A stretch of 64,000 nt of DNA from Martelella radicis (GTDB lineage: Bacteria; Pseudomonadota; Alphaproteobacteria; Rhizobiales; Rhizobiaceae), in assembly GCF_014196625.1 (NCBI RefSeq), contig NZ_JACIDZ010000005.1, forward strand, positions 124,001-188,000, in the 5' to 3' direction. The position numbers were made by a program, and so were the translations under genes. Under the pieces are notes generated by a model that was not told the origin of the DNA, did no database searches, and worked only from the letters and a program-made list of their open reading frames with translations. This document shows positions 38,457 through 47,596 of this stretch, in pieces (the first letter of the stretch is position 1; the number at the start of each line of letters is the position of its first letter).

Positions 38457-38677
38457 GGCAAATCCTGTGGCAAGACGGGCGCGGTGTTCGAGCGGTTTTA
38501 AGGTTTTTCCGACCGGAAAGGAATCATGCATGACAACAAATTGCGCCCTCCCCTCTGAGAAGCTGCGCCGGAACGGCCGGTTTCCGCCCACTCACGCAGC
38601 AGGCGCAAATAAAAAAGCGGCAATGCGCGTAAAAATTAGACAATAGTAGATGTTGCGTAAATTTCAGGCAAATCTGC

Positions 38678-38706
38678 TTGACAGTCATCGCATTGTCATC
38701 TATTCT
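38678..38706 (+). promoter_or_regulatory. sigma-70 promoter of the MmgR-like sRNA
   Basis: A perfect -35 TTGACA (38678-38683), a 17-bp spacer and TATTCT (38701-38706) stand 7 bp before the inferred sRNA 5' end. Confidence 0.8.
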
Positions 38707-38712
38707 CTTAAA

Positions 38713-38790
38713 TACAGTCTTTCGACTGTGAATACCCTCCTTGGGTGTTTCCTCCCTAGACTTAACCGCGCCAAGAGCGCGGTTTTTTTT
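38713..38790 (+). ncRNA. mmgR: MmgR/suhB-type trans-acting sRNA (alpha-r8 family)
   Basis: A small RNA of about 78 nt with three hairpins. First, ACAGTC (38714-38719) pairs with GACTGT (38724-38729). Second, ATACCC (38732-38737) pairs with GGGTGT (38743-38748). Then comes the unpaired decamer TTTCCTCCCT (38748-38757), an anti-ribosome-site sequence that is conserved in MmgR. Last, AACCGCGC and GCGCGGTT (38764-38784) make an intrinsic terminator with a T run. In Sinorhizobium, MmgR limits polyhydroxybutyrate accumulation. Its position beside an inositol-phosphatase gene fits the original suhB RNA family. Sequence was matched from memory. Confidence 0.8.
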
Positions 38791-38825
38791 GAAATCCGGG
38801 CAAGACAGGCGCGCCGCGCACAAGA

Positions 38826-39740
38826 TCATTCCGCAGCAAGGCCGGAACTGCCCTCGTCATCGGCAAGAAACGCGGCGAATTCCTGAATAAACAACGTCAA
38901 CGCCTGTTTCAGCGCGATGAATTCCGGCTTTTTCGCATAGCTCTGCTCGTCGGCGTAGAGTCGGCGCGAGACCTCGATCTGCAGCGCATGGCAATCGGAT
39001 GCCGGACGTCCGTAGTGCTCGGTGATGAAGCCGCCTGCATAGGGCTTGTTGTATGCGGTAACGAACCCCATCCGCTCCAGGATCGAGATCGCCGCATAGG
39101 CGAGGTCGCTCGAGGCGCTGGTGCAGAACCGGTCGCCGATGACGATATCGGGCCTCCTGCGGTGTCCGCCGACCGTGACACTGCCCGGCATGGAATGGCA
39201 GTCGATCAGCACTGCCCGCCCGAACCGGCGCTTTGTTTCCTGCAGCAATTGCTTGAGGCTCTGATGATAGGGTCGGTAGATCTCCTCGATCCGTGCGAGG
39301 CCGATCGCCGCATCGATCGGACGGTCGTAGATCGGCATGTTTTCGGCCACGATGCGCGGAATCGTGCCGAGACCGCCGACAACCCGCATGGAGGTCATGT
39401 TGACATGGGACGGAAGCGCGCCCGCGAACATGCGCGGATCGAGTTCGAAAGGTTCACGGTTGACGTCGAGGAAGGCGCGCGGAAAGAAGGCCCGCTGCAA
39501 CGGCGCGCCGAAGGCCGGCGCCATGGCGAACAGTTCATCGACATAAAGGTCTTCCGAGCGTCGGATTTCGTGGGCGTCGAGCCTGGTTTCAGCCAGGAAG
39601 GCAGCGCTGTAGACCCGGCCGGAATGGGGTGAATTGAAAACCAGCGGCAGCGTCTGGCGCTCGGGACGGATCACCTCGAAAGAGCGCGCATCGCCATTGA
39701 AACTGGGGTCATGTCTGCCGGTCACTGTCACTCCCTTCAT
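38826..39740 (-). CDS. N-formylglutamate amidohydrolase
   Basis: A 304-residue zinc hydrolase of the FGase family. Metal and substrate motifs are VFNSPHSGRVY, RSEDLYVDELF, the DVNREPFELDPRMF block, VLIDCHSMP and HALQIEVSRRLY. It frees glutamate from N-formylglutamate in histidine breakdown or hydrolyses related amides. The start at 39740 opens straight into the family pattern after about 20 polar residues. It is divergent from cpdR. In Rhizobiaceae this gene commonly sits beside cpdR. Confidence 0.92.
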   Translation of the reverse strand: MKGVTVTGRHDPSFNGDARSFEVIRPERQTLPLVFNSPHSGRVYSAAFLAETRLDAHEIRRSEDLYVDELFAMAPAFGAPLQRAFFPRAFLDVNREPFELDPRMFAGALPSHVNMTSMRVVGGLGTIPRIVAENMPIYDRPIDAAIGLARIEEIYRPYHQSLKQLLQETKRRFGRAVLIDCHSMPGSVTVGGHRRRPDIVIGDRFCTSASSDLAYAAISILERMGFVTAYNKPYAGGFITEHYGRPASDCHALQIEVSRRLYADEQSYAKKPEFIALKQALTLFIQEFAAFLADDEGSSGLAAE

Positions 39741-39892
39741 ACCCGAGATTTACGCGCTCCGGCCTGCCCTGCCAAGACCGTTAACCGGGCACGGGAAAGT
39801 TTGAGGCCCTCTTTATTGCTTGTTTACGACATAGGGTCTATCAGACCGGTTAAGACAAAAAGCCTCAATGCGCCGATATGGTTGAGCCGATG

Positions 39893-40252
39893 GTACTGAA
39901 AATTCTTCTCGCGGAAGATGATGACGACATGCGCCGTTTCCTGGTGAAGGCGCTGGAAAAGGCCGGCTACCAGGTTGCCGCCTTCGACAATGGCGCAAGC
40001 GCCTATGACCGGCTGCGCGAGGAACCGTTCTCGCTGCTTCTGACCGACATCGTGATGCCGGAGATGGACGGCATCGAACTTGCGCGCCGGGCGACCGAGC
40101 TCGACCCCGATCTGAAGGTCATCTTCATCACCGGCTTTGCCGCGGTCGCGCTCAATGCCGATTCGGCCGCGCCCAAGGATGCCAAGGTTCTTTCAAAGCC
40201 ATTTCATCTGCGCGATCTCGTCGACGAGGTGGAAAAGGTTCTCGGCGTCTAG
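39893..40252 (+). CDS. cpdR: CpdR-type single-domain response regulator
   Basis: A 119-residue (or 124 from 39878) receiver protein without an output domain. The acidic pocket is AEDDDDM, the phospho-accepting Asp is in LLLTDIVMPEMDG, and the conserved Thr/Ser and Lys are in ITGFAA and LSKPF. The sequence is close to CpdR, which directs ClpXP to CtrA and other cell-cycle proteins when unphosphorylated; ChpT and CckA control it. The second Met is preferred because KILLAEDD follows it directly. It is followed by tRNA-Val. Confidence 0.93.
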   Translation, partial: VLKILLAEDDDDMRRFLVKALEKAGYQVAAFDNGASAYDRLREEPFSLLLTDIVMPEMDGIELARRATELDPDLKVIFITGFAAVALNADSAAPKDAKVLSKPFHLRDLVDEVEKVLGV

Positions 40253-40434
40253 GCCAACACCCATGCATTCGATTGCCGCGCCGATCCGTGATCTTGCCTT
40301 GTCGCCCGGCTGATCGAAAAGCCGGCGAGGACGTTTTCATCCGGGCTTCAGCGAGGGAAAGCGCAAAGCGACAAAAAAGCTTCAAAAACCAGTTGACGCC
40401 GTCGCCAAAGTTTGGAATACACCGCGCCACGGAT

Positions 40435-40509
<75 letters not shown>

Positions 40510-40522
40510 TCCAGTTTATTGA

Positions 40523-40567
40523 TATTCGAGGGCTTTCGCTGACGGCGAAGGCCCTTTTTGCGTAGCG
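40523..40567. repeat. 45-bp imperfect direct repeat, left copy
   Basis: This segment spans the tRNA-Val terminator. It matches 42876-42920 at 41 of 45 positions in the same orientation. The pair brackets the aspzincin gene. Confidence 0.8.
40530..40559 (+). terminator. Rho-independent terminator of tRNA-Val
   Basis: GGGCTTTCGC (40530-40539) pairs with GCGAAGGCCC (40545-40554) with one G-T wobble, then five T. A partly decayed copy lies at 42876-42920. Confidence 0.85.
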
Positions 40568-41050
40568 CGCTCTAGGTTTATCGGACCTGGCCGCCCCATA
40601 TCCTCCTTCGCCTCACCTCTGTCGCTCGCCCGGTCGTCCATCCGAAACCGGAAAGATCAACGCTTACACCCGGTAGTATAAAGCGTTGCCCCTCCAAACA
40701 CATAAGAATATTAAACCTTTGCACCCACAGCGCTCCCACAGTTGCGCGATCTCTATCCAAAGAGATTGACCTCTGGATCGGCGGCGTATTCGAGATCCGG
40801 GAAGTGCTCCAGAAACGCGGACACGCTGACGAAATCCGGGAAGAAGATCATTCTGGCATCGCGGAAACCGGGAATTCTCTGAGAGTCCAAGCGTGACCTT
40901 GCAATCCGCAAAGCCCGGCGTGATTTACCACGCCAGATGCATGACGCATTTCAGCTTGCAGCAAAATACTATTTATGGTAGCAAATTTACCTAAATAACT
41001 ACTGAATGCAGAAATATTACGTGCAACCAAAATCACCGCGAGGTCTGCCG
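40568..41050. other. gene-free start of the tRNA-Val accessory segment
   Basis: About 480 bp with only short open frames and no ribosome site or domain pattern. The last 100 bp are AT-richer and probably contain the protease promoter. Confidence 0.4.
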
Positions 41051-42664
41051 ATGCTCCGCTTTTTTGTCGCACTTGCCTTCTTTGTCTTCCCCGCAATTTC
41101 CATGGCCTCGCCTCACTTGAAATGCGAGTTCTTGCCCGTGAAGACGGTCTTTCGCGCGGGCGAGCCGGTGATTTTTCGATTCTCGCTCAGGAATCCGGAG
41201 GCAGACAAGGGGATCTACATCCTCGACTGGAATCTACCTCTAGAGGATCGACCAACAGACAACAACCTGGACGTGTTCCGCAATGGAATACCGGTTGAAT
41301 TCAAAGGAAAGCATATCAACCGCGGCAACCCTTCGGCCGATCAATATGTATTCTTCGCGCCCGGCGAAAGCAAATTCGCGACGATCGACCTCGGAAAAAT
41401 CTTCGATCTTTCCGAATATGGGGATTACCTGGTTGTTCCTCATTTCATCGCCCAGGATTTTATCGAAGAAGGGGACGGCAAGCCGCCACATACAAAGGAC
41501 GCGTTTGAGTATCTCCGGCTTGAGTGCGATCAAACCGGATTCAAAGTCGTCGGCGACCCTGCTCCGAGCAGGGACATCAAAAGTCCATCGGAACTTCCAC
41601 TATCAGGAAGGCCGCCCAGCAGCTTGGCCGCCGGCCCGTTTCTCGTAGGCTGCAACACTGTTCCTCAAGTGGGGGCCATAAGGAGCGCTTATACCGCCGC
41701 AACGGCTAACGCCGCGATTGCCTATGACTGGACCGATAAATTGCTTGCAGGGTCATTGTCCAACACTTGGTTCGGCAAATTTTCGTCGCAAACTGCCAAA
41801 GACAGCGTTGCGGCCGTCATAGAACACGTCGCCGCCCATTTCAAAAGCCAGACAACAACAATCAACTGCTCACCGCCGCCGAACGATTGCGAGGAAGACA
41901 CTCTTGCCTATGTGCAGGACGGCCAGAATGACACAATCTGGCTCTGTCCGGCATTCTTTGAGGCGGACGCCTCGGATCAAATCGATACGATCTATCATGA
42001 GGTAACGCATTTCTTCGGAACTGAGGACGACGCCTATGGCGAATCAAACTGCCGCAAACTCGCGGAGAGGAATCCTACACAGGCGCAAAACAATGCTGAC
42101 TCCTTCAGCTATTTTGCCGGGCAGGCTGCAGGGTGGATTCCCGACAACTGGTATCCGGAAGGTTGGTGGAAAGGGACGGCGCCGGCATGCTCCGGCGATT
42201 GCGATCCGCACGGCGGACCTTTCCCTACCATTGCGTACTGCGTCTCAGCTCACGGATCATGCGCATATACGTCAGCGATGAAGCCGCCCGGAAGCGGCCA
42301 CTATTGCAGTTCTGGGCGCAAGGCATTCTGCATGCCGCAGCCATATGTGACGGGCGGCCCTACTTTGAGCGGAAATCCGAGTGGCGGCCCGCCGCCTCCT
42401 GGATTGCAGGACATCATTGACAAAGGGCAATGGTACGGAACGGCACCTGCTTGTGCCGCAGACTGCCCGTCTGGCCAATTTGCTCTGTGCCGCACTTCTG
42501 CTTACGATAGGTTTTCGACATGCGCCTATAATGAACAGTTGCCACTGGCATGGTTTCCCTCCTTCGACCACGATTGCGACGCTGGCGGCAGGAAAGCTTT
42601 TTGTGTTCCCGTCACCGCGCTGTATCCGGACCAAAAATTGCCATCAACGCCCACCATTCCCTGA
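41051..42664 (+). CDS. secreted aspzincin metalloprotease with C-terminal Cys-rich repeats
   Basis: A 537-residue predicted secreted protein. A signal peptide spans residues 1-18 (FFVALAFFVFPAISMA). Residues 20-160 form a beta-rich domain seen before deuterolysin-like proteases. The zinc site is HEVTH at 316-320 and the aspzincin GTxDxxYG motif appears as GTEDDAYG, followed by NADSFSYF; this fits the M35/peptidyl-Lys metallopeptidase group. After it lie two repeats (about 369-430 and 453-521) with GTAPAC, six cysteines and GRKAFC. Their fold is not recognised. The start at 41051 is preferred over 41006 because it begins the signal peptide. It is likely an extracellular protease that cuts at Lys. 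Confidence 0.85.
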   Translation: MLRFFVALAFFVFPAISMASPHLKCEFLPVKTVFRAGEPVIFRFSLRNPEADKGIYILDWNLPLEDRPTDNNLDVFRNGIPVEFKGKHINRGNPSADQYVFFAPGESKFATIDLGKIFDLSEYGDYLVVPHFIAQDFIEEGDGKPPHTKDAFEYLRLECDQTGFKVVGDPAPSRDIKSPSELPLSGRPPSSLAAGPFLVGCNTVPQVGAIRSAYTAATANAAIAYDWTDKLLAGSLSNTWFGKFSSQTAKDSVAAVIEHVAAHFKSQTTTINCSPPPNDCEEDTLAYVQDGQNDTIWLCPAFFEADASDQIDTIYHEVTHFFGTEDDAYGESNCRKLAERNPTQAQNNADSFSYFAGQAAGWIPDNWYPEGWWKGTAPACSGDCDPHGGPFPTIAYCVSAHGSCAYTSAMKPPGSGHYCSSGRKAFCMPQPYVTGGPTLSGNPSGGPPPPGLQDIIDKGQWYGTAPACAADCPSGQFALCRTSAYDRFSTCAYNEQLPLAWFPSFDHDCDAGGRKAFCVPVTALYPDQKLPSTPTIP

Positions 42665-42875
42665 GACAAGGAGTGCCGTGAACGCTTCGTTTTCACTCTG
42701 TCAGGTGAGCTGTCTCTTATTTGGTCTGAACCAGAATTGCAGACTTGGCCGAACTGGGATGACGCTGTTCTAAGAATAAATCTCTGCTTGGGGCGTTATG
42801 CTCAAGGTGCTCCTGCTTTTTCCGAACCGATCAGCAGGTCATTTGCTTCTCCTGGTGGTCGGCGCATCAACGAGT

Positions 42876-42920
42876 TATTCGAGGGCTTTCTCTGACAGCG
42901 AAGGCCCTTGTTGCGTGGCG
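42876..42920. repeat. 45-bp imperfect direct repeat, right copy
   Basis: A decayed copy of the tRNA-Val terminator region at 40523-40567, identical at 41 of 45 positions. The changes break its stem, so it no longer forms a good terminator. It lies about 210 bp after the protease stop. Confidence 0.8.
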
Positions 42921-43300
42921 GCCTGCCGGTCGGAGCTGACACCCGCCATACGGCTCGCCCTGGCGAGAAAGGGATGCACGTCAGGAGATGCGCTGCAGGT
43001 TTCGGGACAATCCGCATCTGGCCCAGGCGCAAGGATTTTCGGGTCCGCCGCTTTGTTCTGCGGGTGTGTTTCACGGCTCGCCCGACGACCGTCAGAAAAC
43101 TCTGGAGGGTTCGAGAACCGGCTCTCTTACCGCAGAATATGCGTTTGCGCCCCCCGTTTTCGGTAAGATCGGCTAAGGTCAGACTCCAATATTTCTCTAG
43201 GCTTGGCTCTGTTCAACGTCGCAGGCTCGCGGTATATTTTCGCCAAACGATTGCTTTTATGATCTCAATTTTACCTAGTTTCACTTAACGGATTTGAACA
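42921..43300. other. gene-free stretch before the second acyltransferase
   Basis: No supported gene in this part of the 636-bp gap after the protease. The last 100 bp are AT-rich and probably carry the acyltransferase promoter. Open frames on the plus strand (for example at 42908-43288) have no domain pattern. Confidence 0.4.
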
Positions 43301-44455
43301 TTGAACCGGCTTTATAATTTGGATTTTTTGCGAGGCGCCGCGGCCTTTTTGGTGCTTGGCGGCCACCTTCGCGCCTATTTGATCGTGGATTACAGTCAGA
43401 TCATAGCTGAGGGAGACAGTGTAGGGATCGGAGGCAGGATTTTTTATCTTCTGACGGGGCTTTCACACGAAGCCGTGATCATATTTTTCGCCTTGAGCGG
43501 ATACCTTGTTGGCGGAAAGGCCTTCTCCGACACGCTTTCAGACAGGCTGTCATGGCCTCTGTATTATGCAAGGCGATTGTCCCGCCTCTGGATCGTACTG
43601 ATACCGGCGTTGTTATTGACGCTCATATTCGACAGCATCGGGTTAAGACTGACCGATGGTGTCGGATATGACGGGATATTCACAGAGACCTATCCATCCG
43701 GCCCAGGCCTTGGCGCAGATAAGGATGGCCTTACGCTCACATCGTTTATCGGAACGCTTTTGTTTGTTCAGACCATTTTCACGCCGACCTTCGGTAGCAA
43801 TGGGCCAACCTGGAGTCTGGCAAACGAATTCTGGTACTATGTAACAATTCCGCTCATCTTCTGGCTCTGTATGTCAAAATCCGCTTTTCGGTCGAAAGCT
43901 ATTGGCGTCGTCGTTTTGATCCTGAGCTTGATCATAATTCCCGCCAGTTTCTATGAAGGTGCACTGATCTGGACTGCCGGCGCTTTTGCCGCGCTGTCGT
44001 TCAAAACCCAGATCGGCGGCCGCATTTTCAGAATGCCGGCGGTGCAAATCCTCTCAACGCTAGCGATACCCCTGTGCCTTGTCGCCACCAAGCTGTCGCC
44101 AAACTTCAATGACCTTGAACTCGGCCTAATCGTTGCGCTGGCACTTCCCGGACTGGCGAGTTTTCGCACGAAAATTCCCGGTTTTTCAGCCACATCTCAT
44201 GCAATTTCCGAAATATCCTACACGTTGTATCTGACCCATATCCCCCTTTTGACTCTCATCGTTATGGTCGGATTTGCTCCGGAGAGATTTCCCGTGTCAC
44301 CTTATTCGCTGGCTCTCTTTTTCACGTTTTTCCTGGTTGCTGTCGGCTGGAGCGCGCTCGTCTGGTGGCTGTTCGAGCGTCACACCAATGAAGTATATGG
44401 GTGGGTCAAGAACAGACTGGGCAAAGTCGGCTCCTCGAAGCCACAGGGGATCTGA
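43301..44455 (+). CDS. acyltransferase-3 family membrane protein
   Basis: A 384-residue inner-membrane O-acyltransferase with about ten helices. Family marks are YNLDFLRGAAAFLVLGGHLRAYL with the catalytic-type His, IFFALSGYLVGG, YYARRLSRLWIVLIPALLL and NGPTWSLANEFWYYVTIPL. The start appears to be TTG, since no ATG fits before the conserved N-terminus. Unlike the 12-kb copy it has no SGNH domain. It probably decorates a polysaccharide or lipid with an acyl group. It lies in the accessory segment after tRNA-Val. Confidence 0.88.
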   Translation: MNRLYNLDFLRGAAAFLVLGGHLRAYLIVDYSQIIAEGDSVGIGGRIFYLLTGLSHEAVIIFFALSGYLVGGKAFSDTLSDRLSWPLYYARRLSRLWIVLIPALLLTLIFDSIGLRLTDGVGYDGIFTETYPSGPGLGADKDGLTLTSFIGTLLFVQTIFTPTFGSNGPTWSLANEFWYYVTIPLIFWLCMSKSAFRSKAIGVVVLILSLIIIPASFYEGALIWTAGAFAALSFKTQIGGRIFRMPAVQILSTLAIPLCLVATKLSPNFNDLELGLIVALALPGLASFRTKIPGFSATSHAISEISYTLYLTHIPLLTLIVMVGFAPERFPVSPYSLALFFTFFLVAVGWSALVWWLFERHTNEVYGWVKNRLGKVGSSKPQGI

Positions 44456-44671
44456 CAGCCAAAAACAGTCGGCGTCGCGCCAACCGGTCCGACAAGCAGC
44501 AGGCACCCCGGACTTCGGCCGGCTCCGCATGTTACGTCGAACAGAAGACGGAACGCCGCCATATACGCGACGTTTACCTTGAGCTTCCTTGAACCGGCAA
44601 CGACAAGCCGGCAATGTAGCACATCAGAATCAGGGCATCGCCCGTTCGGGACGAAGTCGCAAGGGTGTTTC

Positions 44672-45829
44672 ATGGATGATGTGCGGAAGGCTGCGGTGGA
44701 TTGGCTCAACCAGTCGCCGCTATATCGCATGTCACTCGGCTCCCGCGAGCTGTTCCATACGAATTTTCTGGCATGGCTTTTCGAGCAATACCCGTCGTCG
44801 CTGGCCATATTCGGCGTGGAGGGCACCGGCCCCTGGCAAATCAGACGCGAATACAAGCATATCGATATCGCTGTGTTTTCAGCCGGTGAAACAAGACCTC
44901 GCCTGATCATCGAAAACAAGGTCAAGGACGTTGTCAGGCCGGCGCAGCTAAACCGCTATGCGGAAACCACTTTTCCGGACGCCGCAAGCCGGGTCGTCTT
45001 GTCTCTGGTGCCGTTCGATAATTCGGCAAGCGGATGGCTATCAATCACCTATCTCCAACTGCACCTGTTGATGACCAAGTGGCTGGAAACGGAAGATGTC
45101 GGCAACGCACGCGATAGCCTGTTCATCGAGGAATATATCAATCTCATCCGCAACCTCGGCCTGATTTGCGAGAGCGCATTTGATGCCGCGTCGATAGAGA
45201 ATGAATACTGGTTCGGAAGGAACGCCTACTACGGCGAGCTATCCAGGATCGGATTCCATGACACTCTGTCGAAGTATCAGGCTCAGATTTTCGCCCGTCA
45301 GATGGGCGCGCGCTTGTCAGATCACATGACTGTTGCGTACCGCGGCGGTGAGACGCCTTCGGGCAAGCATGTCTTGATCTGGACGGACCTCTTTCGAGCG
45401 ACACCGTGCGCAAGTTTCGTCGTCGTGCCGGATGCCGCGAAGCACATTCCGCGTCTGGAGGTGCAGATTCAGGGCCGGCAGTACCGGCACATGTTCGTGC
45501 ACCCCGAACTCGAAAACGCCATCGAAGCTAGCGCATCCCTGGAGGATCAGACCATCCTGCGAACGGCAGTCGAACAGCTTGGCGGATATAATTGGCTGTT
45601 TGGCCGGGAAAAACATGCTGGCTGCTTTGCCATTCAAAGGCCGGATGGCAGCGTCCGTCACGTCCGCAGCGCCATGCGAAAGCCCTTGAATTCCTACAGA
45701 CCAAATGTTGTCTATCAGTATCTGGACATAGACGCTGACGGTGGTGAAACGCGTCTGACCGTCGATGAACTCTTCGAACAGACCCGCCATGACCTCGAAT
45801 TCGCCTTCGCCCTGCTGGAACGCGGTTGA
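44672..45829 (+). CDS. PD-(D/E)XK nuclease family protein
   Basis: A 385-residue protein that resembles the PD-(D/E)XK superfamily (PDDEXK_4-like). The N-terminal half has FHTNFLAWLFEQ, the metal-binding Asp in HIDIAVF and the catalytic E-x-K in PRLIIENKVKDVVRPAQLNRY. The C-terminal half (about residues 200-385) is unassigned and may bind a partner or DNA. The start at 44672 is used because the region upstream to 44579 lacks protein character. Its accessory location suggests a defence or mobile-element role, but no partner gene is present, so it may be a lone nuclease. Confidence 0.8.
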   Translation: MDDVRKAAVDWLNQSPLYRMSLGSRELFHTNFLAWLFEQYPSSLAIFGVEGTGPWQIRREYKHIDIAVFSAGETRPRLIIENKVKDVVRPAQLNRYAETTFPDAASRVVLSLVPFDNSASGWLSITYLQLHLLMTKWLETEDVGNARDSLFIEEYINLIRNLGLICESAFDAASIENEYWFGRNAYYGELSRIGFHDTLSKYQAQIFARQMGARLSDHMTVAYRGGETPSGKHVLIWTDLFRATPCASFVVVPDAAKHIPRLEVQIQGRQYRHMFVHPELENAIEASASLEDQTILRTAVEQLGGYNWLFGREKHAGCFAIQRPDGSVRHVRSAMRKPLNSYRPNVVYQYLDIDADGGETRLTVDELFEQTRHDLEFAFALLERG

Positions 45830-46026
45830 TCAATCCGCGAACCCAATTGCGCTCCAGAGAGGCGTCCGCGTGAGCGGGCGCTAAGGGCATGCTGCCCGCG
45901 CCATGGCCAGACAAGAGGCGGGGCCTGCCTGGCTTCCAGCGCGGCATTGAAGCATGTCGCAGTCGGATGGAAACATCTGGCGACCGGAAGACCGGTATCC
46001 ACTTTTCCAGCAAACGCACTGGACGC

Positions 46027-47463
46027 TTATGCGCGCGCAGGCAGAGCCTTTTCTGCGGAGCGAGTTTCATCGCGGCGCTTGCCGGTCTTTTCTGTCCATT
46101 CGCCGCGTGCCCGCGCAATCAGGTCCGGTTCCGAGACCGCCTTCAGCCCGGTCGCTGCGATAGCCTTGGCAGCGTGGACAAGAGCCTTGTGCGCAGCCGC
46201 GCTCTTGCCCTGGGCAACCACCTGCCATGTGTGCGGATTGGTGCCGATCGCCCAGGCGGGCGCCCAGCATTGCGCCGTCGGCGTCACCCAGCTTACGTCT
46301 CCGACGTCGGTCGACCCTGCACGGAAATGGGAATAACCCTCGAAAGCCCTCAGGCCCCGATGCAGCGGCATGGAGCTATCGACCGGCTTGTTGGAGAGCG
46401 CGTCGCCCTTGATCTGGTAGAGCCTGATACTGCTGTCGATCGCTTCCTGTGAGAAGGTCGACTGGATGTCCCTGGCGAAGGCCTCGTCAGCTTCATCGAA
46501 GGGCACCGGGCCGAGTGCCGTCATCTCTTCATGCATTGCCGTTTCCAGCGTGATGTTTGGGAGAAGGCTGTTGGTTGCCTTGCCGAGCTCGATTTCGAGG
46601 CTCGTCCCGGTCATCAGCGCCGCCCCCTCCGCGACCTTCGTCACCCGCTCCGCCAGCGCGCGGGCGCCGACGATCTCGGGCGCACGCACCATATAGCGAC
46701 CGGCCGCGCGCGCCTGAACGACATTCGCAGCCACGCCGCCGGCATCGGTAATCGCATAATGAATGCGGCAGTCGGTCGGCATGTGCTCGCGCAGGAAATT
46801 GATGCCGATATTGGTCAGCTCCAGCGCATCGAGCGCCGAACGCCCGAGATGGGCGGCGTTGGAGGCGTGGGAGGCCGTGCCCTTGAAGCGGATCTCATAT
46901 TCGATCACCGCGAGATTATTGGTCGATCGCACGCCATTGAACGGCGCGGGGTGCCAGGTCAGCGCGAGGTCGACATCATCGAAAGTGCCGGCCTCGGCCA
47001 TGATCGTCTTGGCTCCGCCCCCTTCCTCTGCCGGGCAGCCATAGTAGCGTACGGTGGCCGACAGGCCGGCAGTTTCCAGATGGCGGGCAAGACCCACGGC
47101 CGCCAGAAGCGAGCCCGCGCCTAGGAGGTTGTGGCCGCAGCCATGCCCGCTGGCGCCCGGCCTGTCGGATATTTCCTCGGCGATGCCCGCGATCTGATTC
47201 ATGCCGGCAAGGGCGTCGAATTCGCCGAGAATGGCGATCACTGGCTTGCCAGAACCATATTCGCCGACAAAGGCGGTCTCCATGCCGACAAGGCCACGGG
47301 TCACGCGGAAACCGTATTGTTCCAGAAGCGCGGACTGGAGCTTCGCCGAGCCGAATTCCTCGAATTTCAGTTCGGCCAGGTCCCAGATCCGGTCGGAAAG
47401 TTCGATGAATTCCGGCTTCAATGCCTCGATTTCGTCCGCGAGTTGTTCGATCGCTAGCGTCAT
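46027..47463 (-). CDS. M20-family peptidase/amidohydrolase (AbgB-like)
   Basis: A 478-residue cytoplasmic zinc amidohydrolase. Metal-site patterns are VIAILGEFDAL, SGHGCGHNLLGAGS, YGCPAEEGGGAKT and the TWHPAPF His. The lid domain has FKGTASHASNAAHLGRSALDALELTNIG. It resembles AbgB of aminobenzoyl-glutamate use and other aminoacyl hydrolases. It is the last gene of the peptide-uptake operon and would cleave an imported amide or dipeptide. The start at 47463 begins MTLAIEQLADEI; the longer upstream frame is a shadow of the binding-protein gene. Confidence 0.91.
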   Translation of the reverse strand: MTLAIEQLADEIEALKPEFIELSDRIWDLAELKFEEFGSAKLQSALLEQYGFRVTRGLVGMETAFVGEYGSGKPVIAILGEFDALAGMNQIAGIAEEISDRPGASGHGCGHNLLGAGSLLAAVGLARHLETAGLSATVRYYGCPAEEGGGAKTIMAEAGTFDDVDLALTWHPAPFNGVRSTNNLAVIEYEIRFKGTASHASNAAHLGRSALDALELTNIGINFLREHMPTDCRIHYAITDAGGVAANVVQARAAGRYMVRAPEIVGARALAERVTKVAEGAALMTGTSLEIELGKATNSLLPNITLETAMHEEMTALGPVPFDEADEAFARDIQSTFSQEAIDSSIRLYQIKGDALSNKPVDSSMPLHRGLRAFEGYSHFRAGSTDVGDVSWVTPTAQCWAPAWAIGTNPHTWQVVAQGKSAAAHKALVHAAKAIAATGLKAVSEPDLIARARGEWTEKTGKRRDETRSAEKALPARA

Positions 47464-47513
47464 GCTTGGGGTCCTGAGTGCTGAGATACAGCTTTTTGGG
47501 TCGTGAAGGCTCG

Positions 47514-47536
47514 CGCGGCCCGTCCGGCGGGCCGCG
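47514..47536 (-). promoter_or_regulatory. hairpin between the peptide-binding protein and M20 genes
   Basis: CGCGGCCCG (47514-47522) pairs perfectly with CGGGCCGCG (47528-47536). It lies 60 bp after the binding-protein stop and probably stabilises that transcript or reduces read-through. Confidence 0.5.
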
Positions 47537-47596
47537 TGATCCATTTGTCGAAAGGAAGGTGCGGCGCCGCCGGAACGACGCTGCAGCGAAAGGCAA

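Noticed and set aside
40306..40325. Terminator after cpdR
   Set aside because: The CCGGCT/AGCCGG stem is only 6 bp with an eight-base loop and has no T run.
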